From: Collinsella sp. AF25-2LB
Lineage (GTDB): Bacteria > Actinomycetota > Coriobacteriia > Coriobacteriales > Coriobacteriaceae
DNA: 64,000 nucleotides
Assembly (NCBI RefSeq): GCF_003458415.1
Contig: NZ_QRUF01000003.1
Coordinates: 62,001-126,000 of the forward strand
Direction: 5' to 3'
In this document: positions 45,201 to 52,843 of the stretch, piece by piece
Layout: each line of letters begins with the position of its first letter
How positions within the stretch are numbered: the first letter of the stretch is position 1
The notes under the pieces: generated by a model
The model's database searches: none
Seen by the model: the letters and a program-made list of their open reading frames with translations, nothing else
What the model was told of the DNA's origin: nothing
Program-made: the position numbers and the translations under genes

Positions 45201-48200
45201 GCTTGCCGCCGAGCGTGTGACGCTCGAAGCGCGCGTGGGCTCGACCGCTGCTGCCGCCGCTGCTGCCGAGGTAACGGCTCGCAATTATGTGCGCTATGTT
45301 CCGGGCGCTTCGGTCTGGAACTTTGATGTGACGTATCGTGGCGGTACGCAAAGCCTGGTCAAGGACGGCAAGGACACCGGCAAGAGTCTGTGGACCTTCC
45401 ACCATCTGCCGCAAAAGAAGAACGCCTACTGGACGTTCGATATCACGCTCGAGGTGGGAAACGAAGAGGCCGCCGACACGCTCGACCTGTACGTGGACTG
45501 CGTGGATGGCAAGACGGTGACGATTCCTCTGACTCAAAAGTCGCGCGAGGGCACCCATGTGCGCTATGTGGCGGAGTATGTGGACGAGGGTTACCTTAAG
45601 CTGCTCGACGAGTTTAACAAGGCGAATGACTCGACCTATGTGAACTGCGGCAACTTTGAGCAGATCTTTATGCCGCAGACCTACCGCATCTCCAATGCTC
45701 AGCTTATGACCATGCTGAGTTTTGACGCCAACGCTTCGGCCAAAAAGCATTCCGCCGCGGCCGAGGAGCGCCAGCAGGAGTTCTCGAATGCCGTGCAGCA
45801 GTGGCACGAGTATATGATGGATAACTCGTTTAATGATGTCGACGAGGCCTTTAACGACGCGATTGACCAGATGGTCGCTGATGCGTTTGCCGAGGAGGAC
45901 GAGAACGGTAAAGAGGACGAAGCCCAAGGTGGAGCTGCCCGTAAGGCTCGTCGCGCCCCTGCCGCCAGCGACGGCGAGGGTGATGGTGCTGGCAACGACG
46001 AGGCCGCGCAGTTTGCGGCTGAGCTCAAGGCCGCGGTCGGCGGGTCGGCGGCGCTGCTGACCCAGCAGGGCGACAGCTATGGCGTCAATGTGGACAAGAT
46101 GATCTTTGAGGATGCTTACGGCACCAGCGAGGATTGGTATCAGGAACTCGCGGCGGCCCAGGGCGCGAACGCTGCGGATGCGGCCGCCATCAAGGAGCTC
46201 GTCGACCATGCATCGCGAGCGGAGTTTATTGCCCAGCAGGCCGAGGATCTGGTGGGCCAGTCGATGGGTATCGGCCAGCTCAACCAATACGGAAGCTGGA
46301 ATGACGCAACCGCTGCGGCGCTCAACAAGTGTGCGGGCATTAAGGCCAGCGAGTACAACGGCCAGTCGACGAGCGGGTTTAACGATTTGGGCCAGGCGCT
46401 CGGCAGCTCGCTGAGCTACAAGGCGGCTGACGACGATACCGTCAAGGGCTTTAAGGTCGCCGCGCCCGATGGCGAGCAGACGGCCTATATCGAGTCGGAA
46501 TTTATCGAGAACTCCAATAACAACAAGAACCAGGCGCTTCTGTTTAACTCGATCGCCATGCAGTGCGACATTCTGGACGACCTGTACGACAACTGGAATG
46601 TGGTCCATAGCCTCAACAACTCCAAGGTGCGCGGATGGCTCATGGCCTGGAAGCTCAACGGCGACGTGAGCGCCCATATGAAGCTCATCCGCACGATCCG
46701 TTCGCTCAAGAGCTATAAGATCGAGTGCGAGATGTTCGGACAGGTCTTTAAGACCGATGCGTGGAAGGCGGCCGGCCAGGCGTTTCCCGCGGCGACCCAG
46801 GGTATCGGCATCTTTACCGGCATTTACGGCGTGAACGATGCCAGCAAGAACTGGGAGAACGTGAACGTCCGTATGCAGAAGGTGAAGGGCGAGCGCGAGG
46901 GCTATGAGCTTCAGCATACGCGCTTGCTTGCCAAGCCCGAGAAGACCGAGGACGACTGGAAGTGCATTTACGCGCTGCGTGACGCCATGGAGAAGGCGCG
47001 TGCGTTTGAGGATCTGCTGTATCGCCAGCTCTGCCACGACAGCACCGATGTGGCGGTGGGCTCCATTATGACAATCGCCGGCGTGCTGACGGCCGGTTCG
47101 GCGGGTACCGTGGTGGGCGCCGCCTATGATGCAGCTTCGACCAGCGTAGGTTCGGAGCGCGCGATTAAGCTGACCAATGCCGAATGCGCCTACGATGTTG
47201 CCTGCGAGCAGGTGGAGCGCGCGTGCCAGAATCGCATTACGGTCAACTGGGGCGAGCTGACCGATGCCGAGGTCTACAAGGCCAACAAGGACGGCTTGAT
47301 CTCGGACGAGAAGATGCAGTCGATCTTCGAGGCGCGTTATCGCAATGTGCCTGCCAAGGCAGCACCCGACCCTGCGGGCGTGGTGTACGAGGGCCTGCTG
47401 TCCAATACGGTTGAAGGCGCGGCGGTTGAGCTGTGGAGCGCCGACGATGCGGCCGGTACCAATGCGGTGCGTTGGGATGCCGAGGGGTATGAGCAGGACA
47501 ATCCGCTTGCAACGGGTGCGGACGGTGCGTACAACTGGAATACGCCGACCGGCTGGTATCAAGTGCGCGTGACCAAGGACGGGTATGAGGAGGCGCGTTC
47601 GGCTTGGCTGCGCGTGCCGCCGATTCAGACTGAGGTGAACATTGGCTTGGTGTCGACGGCGGCGCCCGAGGTAGCTTCGGCCCATGCCTATACCGATTGC
47701 ATCGAGGTTGAGTTTGCGCAGTATATGGATGCGAGCGACGATGCCCTGGTCGCATTGTGCGCGCAGGGCTTGGGCGACGTGACGTATACGTGGCTCGACA
47801 AGCAGGACGATCCCAATGGCAAGCCGCTGTCACGCGTGCTGCGTATTCGCTATGCCGATGCGCGTGAGGCGGGCTCGACGGTGGCGTTTGAGCTCGACGG
47901 TGCTCGCAACTACGCCGGCACGGCCATGGCGCGCTGGGCAAGTGGCGAGCTTGTCGTGGGCGTTCGTGCCGACAAACTCAAACTCAACGTGGAGCAGGCC
48001 GTGACCATGCTTGATGGCAGTGACTTTGAGCTGGTGGCGCACGTGACCGATAAGGCGGGCAAGCCGTTTGCGGGCGCCAAGGTTAGTGTTGGGCTGGAGT
48101 CCTCGGCTATCTGCTCTGTCGATGCCACCCAGGCCGTGACGGGCGAGGACGGTGCGGCGACGTTTGTGCTGCATGGTGCTCTGCCCGGTTTGACGACGTT

Positions 48201-48855
48201 GACGGCGGCGGTGGGCGGCACGGCGCTGTCCAAGCAGGTCGACGTTCGCGTGTCTGCCGAGGCAGTGCGACCGGCGCGACCGGTGGCGACGATTGGTGCG
48301 ACGACGTTTGGTGCATGGTCGCCCAAGGAGAACTACATTACGGTGCCCAAGGGCACGAAGCTGGAGCTTTCTGCCGAGGATGGCGCGACGATTTGGTACA
48401 CCACCAACGACACCTGCCCCTGCCGTGACGAAGGCCGTGTAAAGTACACCGAGCCCATTGCGCTCGATAGCAACATGTATGTGCGCATTGCGGCACAGCG
48501 CCCTGGCATGTCGTACAGCGAGTATTCCGAGCGTCTGAACATTACGATTACGGTGACCGATGAGGCGGCGCCTGATCCGACGCCCGATCCGGACCCGACG
48601 CCTGGCGACGGCGAGCAGGGCGGCGGTGCGGATGGCTCTGGCGGCACCGGGGTACCTGCGGGCGGTTCGACTTCGACGACGACCACGGTGACGACGAACA
48701 AGTCCAAGGGTAAGGGCGAGAACGACAAGAAGTCCGGCGGCACGGAGCTCGCCAGCACGGGTGACTCCACCGCGATGACGGTCGCCGCCTTGGGCATCGC
48801 CGGCGCAACCGTTGCCGCGGCCGGCATCGCCGCGACCAAGCGTCGCAAGCGTTAG
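42253..48855 (+). CDS. Giant sortase-anchored surface protein with BspA-type leucine-rich repeats
   Basis: The 2200-residue protein has a signal peptide (about 1-36), a low-complexity Ala/Asp/Pro stretch and BspA-type LRR_5 repeats (about 186-415, e.g. VEELGWNAFTGSKTL). A long region of predicted beta domains follows, then a helical region (about 1150-1700) with one hydrophobic stretch near 1602 and a charged linker near 1215-1260. The C-terminal part holds a carboxypeptidase-regulatory-like domain (about 1704-1790), an invasin-like Ig (Big-1, 1912-2000), a chitobiase C-terminal-like domain (2012-2100) and a Pro/Gly/Thr linker. It ends LASTGD (2166-2171), hydrophobic span and KRRKR. Likely an adhesin. 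GAAAGGAA precedes ATG 42253. Confidence 0.87.
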   Translation: MRWTTARALCRRLTVATVTLAMVTGSFPAGAFAEALNTDGTFVQTDNGQAADAAPADSADAQTSDSASADPAPDAGAADPTVLDSGDTPTPPPSEIASAAGLTGAGQTESTPAGTLATDLVEGKELAEQQKQEETAEAEATWNEDLGLWMTSKGATGVKGEYDDGYVAGEQTPAQYYFSIDSLTNEISIEYGDAGITTLEVPSTIDGKNVVSLKGMGNVALTSITFAPDSHIRSVGGLGGSSIKEIALPDSVEELGWNAFTGSKTLHTVTWPNNAAFTTIPEQAFEGCEQLDDNVVATLPPSVKTIDYRAFANCGVPQFYVSDTTVLTFTQINVPGTVERIERYAFDGCSHVSSVTIGDGVKSIGALAFASLDPAIAGKEIVLPKSVEMIEWGAFENTRYGNETNHNAVALRVMNPDLQFGEAGYPGDYNERVTIDGVTYTIPFGEGQTIYAYATDSAGNPSMVKKLADAVADRKDSVDSSKPAYTFEWMGEAAQVTGKLPQSAAAVLLQAGQSTPLTVGDDGSVAANVLSKTAATLRISLSGYYDMVLARPGDQMTGTWNIGEIKAEDFTKIPASRAIELNVGYLEPIMGQDKTERIELDSLDNIDLTVKNGGKTLKPAKGDKENDFRIQGTALVVSQAIADADQDLEITLEPKDSLKLGGTTATVKPSAGKVDIDLKPWGTATVATKGDYQGANRVLVFRTSDGKLVADGVTYLMGYEDDGTTPIMKAETPRLKAGSYTIVAFNKTSYDIQATSYSTFSRLGLTVGKHIAQKQVKIEDGKQLDVTLDVPTFDVETYRAERGLTAGSVIADSSAVVGVETELRIHYELKDSQAAKIEIPLAKDAVGDVSAGSREAGASSEAMWADTTWEGDNLVLNMNKGMGADVFVRFKPKAAGIYAISPLITLGEVTLPLGSTTLEVSGSRIEVDSTDVHSLLGNVAYVYAAPGKSVQLTVGVGASAAKYTGKTNKLGRAKIEYDLPQDTLAAERVTLEARVGSTAAAAAAAEVTARNYVRYVPGASVWNFDVTYRGGTQSLVKDGKDTGKSLWTFHHLPQKKNAYWTFDITLEVGNEEAADTLDLYVDCVDGKTVTIPLTQKSREGTHVRYVAEYVDEGYLKLLDEFNKANDSTYVNCGNFEQIFMPQTYRISNAQLMTMLSFDANASAKKHSAAAEERQQEFSNAVQQWHEYMMDNSFNDVDEAFNDAIDQMVADAFAEEDENGKEDEAQGGAARKARRAPAASDGEGDGAGNDEAAQFAAELKAAVGGSAALLTQQGDSYGVNVDKMIFEDAYGTSEDWYQELAAAQGANAADAAAIKELVDHASRAEFIAQQAEDLVGQSMGIGQLNQYGSWNDATAAALNKCAGIKASEYNGQSTSGFNDLGQALGSSLSYKAADDDTVKGFKVAAPDGEQTAYIESEFIENSNNNKNQALLFNSIAMQCDILDDLYDNWNVVHSLNNSKVRGWLMAWKLNGDVSAHMKLIRTIRSLKSYKIECEMFGQVFKTDAWKAAGQAFPAATQGIGIFTGIYGVNDASKNWENVNVRMQKVKGEREGYELQHTRLLAKPEKTEDDWKCIYALRDAMEKARAFEDLLYRQLCHDSTDVAVGSIMTIAGVLTAGSAGTVVGAAYDAASTSVGSERAIKLTNAECAYDVACEQVERACQNRITVNWGELTDAEVYKANKDGLISDEKMQSIFEARYRNVPAKAAPDPAGVVYEGLLSNTVEGAAVELWSADDAAGTNAVRWDAEGYEQDNPLATGADGAYNWNTPTGWYQVRVTKDGYEEARSAWLRVPPIQTEVNIGLVSTAAPEVASAHAYTDCIEVEFAQYMDASDDALVALCAQGLGDVTYTWLDKQDDPNGKPLSRVLRIRYADAREAGSTVAFELDGARNYAGTAMARWASGELVVGVRADKLKLNVEQAVTMLDGSDFELVAHVTDKAGKPFAGAKVSVGLESSAICSVDATQAVTGEDGAATFVLHGALPGLTTLTAAVGGTALSKQVDVRVSAEAVRPARPVATIGATTFGAWSPKENYITVPKGTKLELSAEDGATIWYTTNDTCPCRDEGRVKYTEPIALDSNMYVRIAAQRPGMSYSEYSERLNITITVTDEAAPDPTPDPDPTPGDGEQGGGADGSGGTGVPAGGSTSTTTTVTTNKSKGKGENDKKSGGTELASTGDSTAMTVAALGIAGATVAAAGIAATKRRKR

Positions 48856-48892
48856 GTTTTGGCGACAACGCCCATTCTCGGCTTTTGCAAGA

Positions 48893-49109
48893 TCTCAATC
48901 TGTAACACCAAGCCAGATATTTGGGTTCCAGGTGTTACAGATTGAGACAAACTGTTCGGCCGCCAACCTAACGTCTCGATCTGTAACACGTAGCGAGGAA
49001 TTTGGCCTCCAACTGTTACAGATTGAGACAAAGCGGGGGGCGGCTGGAGAAATATCTCGATCTGTAACAACTACAAGGCTCAACAGGGCCTAACTGTTAC
49101 AGATTGAGA
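48893..49109. repeat. CTGTAACA hairpin array, three copies (R4-R6)
   Basis: Hairpins at 48893-48947, 48973-49029 and 49054-49109, spaced 80-81 nt. Arms are variants of TCTCGATCTGTAACA and TGTTACAGATTGAGA. Inter-hairpin bases are partly shared with the array at 41953. They follow the 2200-residue gene. Confidence 0.87.
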
Positions 49110-49131
49110 CAAAACGACCGGGCAAGTCCCC

Positions 49132-49168
49132 AACCACCACAAAGGTGCCTGTCCCCATCGTGGTGATC
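49132..49168. repeat. ACCACC hairpin copy 5, inverted centre
   Basis: AACCACCACAAAGG with centre TGCCTGTCCCC and degraded 3' arm (ATCGTGGTGAT). 3' partner of array R4-R6. Confidence 0.75.
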
Positions 49169-49185
49169 GGGCGGCCGGCATAAAA

Positions 49186-49221
49186 AAAGTCCCCGCCGGG
49201 CGTGTGCTCGACGGGGACTTT
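49186..49221 (-). terminator. Terminator of nfnAB
   Basis: Stem AAAGTCCCCG / CGGGGACTTT with a 16-nt loop. On the minus strand it is followed by a run of T (complement of TAAAAAAA). It lies 29 bases after the nfnB stop. Confidence 0.85.
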
Positions 49222-49249
49222 GCCGTTTGGTGGCTAGCGCCGCAGGTGA

Positions 49250-50659
49250 TTACTCGCCCAGCAGGCTCTTGGTGATCGAAGCGGCGGCCTTCTTGCCGGC
49301 GCCCATCGCCAGAATGACCGTAGCGGCACCGGTGACGATGTCACCGCCGGCCCAGATGCGGGGATCGGTGGTCTGGCCGGTCTCCTCGTCGGCAACGATG
49401 TAGCCCCACTTGTTGAGCTCCATCTTGCCGCCGATCTTGGCAGCGAAGGGGTTGGCGTTGGTGCCGATAGCCGAGATCGCGACGTCGCAGGGGATCTCCT
49501 CGATGGCGCCCTCGATGGGCACCGGGCGACGACGGCCGGACTCGTCGGGCTCGCCGAGCTCCATCTTCTGGACCTTGACGGCGCACACGGAGCCGTCTTC
49601 GCCAGCGACAAACTCGAGCGGGGAGACAAGCGGCAGAACCTCGACGCCCTCGGCCTTGGCATGGTGCAGCTCGGCGCGACGGCAGGGCATCTCGTCCTCG
49701 GTACGGCGGTAAGCGATGATGGCGTGCTCGGCGCCCAGACGCTTGGCGGTACGGACGGCGTCCATAGCCACGTTGCCGCCGCCAAAGACAACGACGTTCT
49801 TGCCGTGCTTGGTGGGGGTGTCGTACTCGGGGAACTTGTTGGCCTTCATCAGGTTCACGCGGGTGAGGTACTCGTTTGCGAAGAAGACGTTGGGCAGGTT
49901 CTCGCCGGGGACGTTGAGGAACTTGGGCAGGCCAGCGCCGGTCGCCACGTAGATGGCGTCGAAGCCCTGCTCGAACAGCTCCTCGGCCGTGGCCATATTG
50001 CCCACGACGGAGTTGTACTCAAACTTGACGCCCATGTCCTCCAGGCCGTCAATCTCGCGCTTGACGACCGCCTTGGGCAGACGGAACTCGGGGATGCCGT
50101 AGACCAGCACGCCGCCGCCGGTGAAGAAGGCCTCGAAGACGGTAACGTCAAAGCCGTTACGGGCGAGCTCGCCGGCGCAGGTGATGCCGGACGGGCCGGA
50201 GCCGACGACGGCGACCTTCTTGCCGTTCTTGGGGGCCATCTTGGGCGTGGAGGCGAGCTCGGGGCGATCACCCAGGAAGCGCTCGAGCTGGCCGATGGCC
50301 ACGGGCTCGGACTTCTTACCACGGATGCACTTGCCCTCGCACTGGTTCTCCTGCGGGCAGACGCGGCCGCAGATGGCGGGAAGCATGGAGTCCTCGCGGA
50401 TGGTATCGAGAGCGCCGCCGAAGTCCTTCGCGCGGATCTGCTCGATAAAGCGGGGAATGTTGATGTTGACGGGGCAGCCCTCAACACAGAACGGCTTCTT
50501 GCAGTTGAGGCAGCGCTCGGCCTCGGCCAGCGCCATCTCCTCGGTGAAGCCCTTGTCGACGGGGCGGAAGTCGCAGGCGCGCTCGGCAGCCGGCTCCTCG
50601 TTATCGGGGGTGCGGGGCGACTTCATATCGGCAACGAAACGACCGTTAACTAGTGGCAT
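49250..50659 (-). CDS. nfnB: NADPH-side subunit of electron-bifurcating transhydrogenase (NfnB / GltD-like)
   Basis: The 469-residue protein has N-terminal cysteine clusters (CLNCKKPFCVEGCP, then CGRVCPQENQCEGKC) for Fe-S centres. The FAD-binding motif VAVVGSGPSGITCAGELA lies near residue 148 and the NADP-binding VVVFGGGNVAMDAVRTA near 287. The family includes glutamate synthase small subunits. Because the partner upstream is an FNR-like NfnA and not a GltB, this is called NfnB of NADH-dependent ferredoxin:NADP oxidoreductase. The start overlaps the end of nfnA by 10 bases. Confidence 0.88.
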   Translation of the reverse strand: MPLVNGRFVADMKSPRTPDNEEPAAERACDFRPVDKGFTEEMALAEAERCLNCKKPFCVEGCPVNINIPRFIEQIRAKDFGGALDTIREDSMLPAICGRVCPQENQCEGKCIRGKKSEPVAIGQLERFLGDRPELASTPKMAPKNGKKVAVVGSGPSGITCAGELARNGFDVTVFEAFFTGGGVLVYGIPEFRLPKAVVKREIDGLEDMGVKFEYNSVVGNMATAEELFEQGFDAIYVATGAGLPKFLNVPGENLPNVFFANEYLTRVNLMKANKFPEYDTPTKHGKNVVVFGGGNVAMDAVRTAKRLGAEHAIIAYRRTEDEMPCRRAELHHAKAEGVEVLPLVSPLEFVAGEDGSVCAVKVQKMELGEPDESGRRRPVPIEGAIEEIPCDVAISAIGTNANPFAAKIGGKMELNKWGYIVADEETGQTTDPRIWAGGDIVTGAATVILAMGAGKKAAASITKSLLGE

Positions 50660-51489
50660 GCGCAGCTCTTTTCCTCATAGGCCTTGAGGGACTCGCCCTC
50701 TTCGGAACGGTAAGCGGCCTGGCGGGCACGAAGGTCATCCCAGTCGACCAGGGTGGCATCGAAGTCGGGGCCGTCGACGCAAGCGAACTTGGTCACGCCG
50801 CCCACCTCGACGCGGCAGCAGCCGCACATACCGGTGCCGTCAACCATGATGGGGTTGAGGGACGCGGTGATGGGGGTGTCGTACTTCTGGGCGGTGAGGG
50901 TCGAGAACTTCATCATCGGAACGGGGCCGACACAGAAGACCTGGCTCACGGCCTTGTCCTGCAGTAGGCGCTCCAGCGGAGCGGTAACAACGCCCTGCTC
51001 GCCGTAGGAACCGTCGTCAGTGGTGATGTGGATGTGGTCCTCGTCGAGGAGCTCGCGGAACTGGTCCTCCATGAGCAGGAGGTCCTTGGTGCGGGCGCCC
51101 ATGATGGCGTGCACCTCGTGACCGGTCTCGACCAGGTGCTTGGCGACCGGGAAGGCAATTGCCAGGCCGACGCCGCCGCCAATGACGGCGCAGGGGCCCT
51201 CGGCCATCTCGGTGGGAACGCCCAGCGGGCCCACGACGTCGCGCAGCGACTCGCCGGCCTCGTAGGTGGAAAGCAGTTCGGTGGTCTTGCCGATCACCAT
51301 GAAGATGAACTCGACCCAGCCCTCGTCACCGTTCCAGCCGGCCAGGGTAAACGGGACGCGCTCGCCCGTCTCGTTGGCGCGAACCATGAGGAACTGTCCA
51401 GCGTGCGCATGCTTGGCGATTGCAGGCGCCTCGATGCGGAACTTGAACACCTTCTCCGAGAACTGCGTCTTCTCCAGGATCTTATACAT
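50650..51489 (-). CDS. nfnA: Ferredoxin-NADP reductase-like subunit NfnA
   Basis: The 279-residue protein has an FAD-binding domain (about 1-95, RVPFTLAGWN) and an NAD-binding domain (VIGGGVGLAIAFPVAKHL near residue 104). A C-terminal [2Fe-2S] cluster site GMCGCCRVEVGG...C lies near residues 218-235. With NfnB it would couple NADH and ferredoxin oxidation to NADP reduction in the cytosol, useful for anaerobic metabolism. A sulfide dehydrogenase or dihydroorotate dehydrogenase electron-transfer role is the alternative. Confidence 0.87.
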   Translation of the reverse strand: MYKILEKTQFSEKVFKFRIEAPAIAKHAHAGQFLMVRANETGERVPFTLAGWNGDEGWVEFIFMVIGKTTELLSTYEAGESLRDVVGPLGVPTEMAEGPCAVIGGGVGLAIAFPVAKHLVETGHEVHAIMGARTKDLLLMEDQFRELLDEDHIHITTDDGSYGEQGVVTAPLERLLQDKAVSQVFCVGPVPMMKFSTLTAQKYDTPITASLNPIMVDGTGMCGCCRVEVGGVTKFACVDGPDFDATLVDWDDLRARQAAYRSEEGESLKAYEEKSCACH

Positions 51490-51678
51490 AGAACCCCTCT
51501 CTTGTTAGGGCCGCCGAACCGTGCCTCCACGGAAATGGACGGTAGCCCGAATAAAACCGTACGCGCACAGGCGTTGTGCAGACATACGGTGCAAATTATA
51601 CCCTCATGGACATGTCACTTACGTGTGTCTTCGGCTGTTGGGAGCAGGGTTTATCCACTTTGGCCTACCAAAGGGGAG

Positions 51679-51844
51679 AGGTTTATTTTGGTCAGTTTTA
51701 TCAGGTAAAACGGCAAATGGGGCCGGCCTCGGGTTGTGATGAGGCCGGCCCCCTTTGGGGTGCTATGCATGTATGTCGGCGCGCGGTTGATTGCGATGCC
51801 GCAACTGGGGCGTTTCCGCAGGTAAAACCTGCCAAAATAAACCT
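51679..51844. repeat. 166-bp inverted-repeat region after pth
   Basis: AGGTTTATTTTGG (51679-51691) and CCAAAATAAACCT (51832-51844) are 13-bp inverted repeats. Between them sits a 12-bp perfect hairpin (51719-51730 with 51741-51752) with a CCTTT tail. The right arm belongs to the stop-overlapping repeat of pth, and the left arm is a degraded copy in the other direction. The rest of 51490-51862 shows nothing further. Confidence 0.7.
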
Positions 51845-51865
51845 GTTCCTAAATGATAGGTTTTA
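51816..51865 (-). repeat. Stop-overlapping repeat, copy 2 (after pth)
   Basis: On the minus strand it begins at the pth stop codon TAA (TAAAACCT) and continues with GGAACAGGTTTATTTTGG and AGGTTTTACCTGC. Close match to the unit after purF. Confidence 0.75.
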
Positions 51866-52492
51866 GTGCTTGCCGTTGGCGGAGGCGGCGCCGTTGACAT
51901 GGTCGCGGGCATAGACCACGCCGTGCACGATCGCCAGGCCGGCGGCGTCGGCCGCGCGGGCGCAGGTGTCCTGGAAATCCTCGGCCTCGCGGGCGCGCAG
52001 CTGCTTAAGAACGTAGTCGGCGACGGCCATCTTGCCGGGAGGGTTGCCGATGCCGGTGCGGATGCGGCTGAAGTCGCGGCTGCCCATCTTGTCGATGATG
52101 GAGCGCAGGCCGTTGTGACCGGCGTGGCCGCCGCCCACCTTAACGCGGACGTCGCCGGCGGGAATATCGAGCTCGTCGTGGATTACGAGCAGCTCCTCGG
52201 CCTTGATCTTGTACTCGCGGCAGAGCTTGGAGATGGGGCCACCCGAGGTATTCATATACGACTGCGGCTTGACCAGTACAATCTGGCGCTTACCGCCCTC
52301 TTCCTCGGGATCGTTGATGTTGATGAGCGCGACCTCGGCGCCTGCTTGGTTTTTCCAGTACGTGACGCCGGCCTGACGGGCCAGCTCGTCGATTGCTTTG
52401 AAACCAGCGTTGTGACGGGTCTCGGCATATTCCTCGCCAGGGTTGCCAAGTCCGGCAACCATGCGAATCTTAAGCGGCTGTGCAGCTGCCAT
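51863..52492 (-). CDS. pth: Peptidyl-tRNA hydrolase
   Basis: The 209-residue protein has the Pth signature: VAGLGNPGEEYAETRHNAGF (residues 12-31) with His27 as the catalytic base, KPQSYMNTSGG and the IHDELDIP segment with the catalytic Asp. GGGHAGHNGLRSI follows. It frees tRNA from stalled peptidyl-tRNA in the cytosol. AAAGGAT precedes the ATG. The stop codon is part of the repeat described above. Confidence 0.95.
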   Translation of the reverse strand: MAAAQPLKIRMVAGLGNPGEEYAETRHNAGFKAIDELARQAGVTYWKNQAGAEVALININDPEEEGGKRQIVLVKPQSYMNTSGGPISKLCREYKIKAEELLVIHDELDIPAGDVRVKVGGGHAGHNGLRSIIDKMGSRDFSRIRTGIGNPPGKMAVADYVLKQLRAREAEDFQDTCARAADAAGLAIVHGVVYARDHVNGAASANGKH

Positions 52493-52606
52493 GTTTATCC
52501 TTTCGTTGATTTGTCGCCTGCTATGGTGAGCGACCCTGTTGCCGCTGTCAAATGGAGGGTAATTGAGGGCGTTTAGGGGCGTTTGGACGGCCGTCGAAAT
52601 CAGAGG

Positions 52607-52810
52607 TGGACAGTTAGTTCAGATACGTATAAGTTCTGAGGACTCGAAGTGCTCAATTCAATGCCGATACGTTGTTTCGGAGCTTTAGTTAGTCCATATG
52701 GCGCTGTTTTGAAGTCTACCCTGCCTTCAAATAGGGCGAATGGTATAGAGATAGCTGCAAAACAGCCTAATTCAATGTGTCCATCTATACGTATCTGAAC
52801 TAACTGTCCA
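52607..52810. mobile_element. Inverted-repeat element 1 (MITE-like)
   Basis: Perfect 25-bp terminal inverted repeats (52607-52631 and 52786-52810) enclose a 204-bp element. The interior has its own stem (GCGCTGTTTTG / CAAAACAGC). No transposase is inside and no clear target duplication was found. The termini match element 2 at 54135 closely. The interior is largely different. Confidence 0.75.
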
Positions 52811-52843
52811 GTCCTGTTCGGCGGCGCGCGGGTGATTCGCCGT

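Noticed and set aside
45055..47685. 876-residue minus-strand ORF over the 2200-residue protein
   Set aside because: Antisense shadow; no start signal or recognised domain.
48893..49109. Possible CRISPR array
   Set aside because: The repeats are long palindromes with an 80-nt period and related linkers. There are only 3 units and no cas genes.
49250..50659. Glutamate synthase small subunit (gltD) as final name
   Set aside because: No large subunit nearby, and overlap with an FNR-like partner fits NfnB better; GltD homology is real but family-wide.
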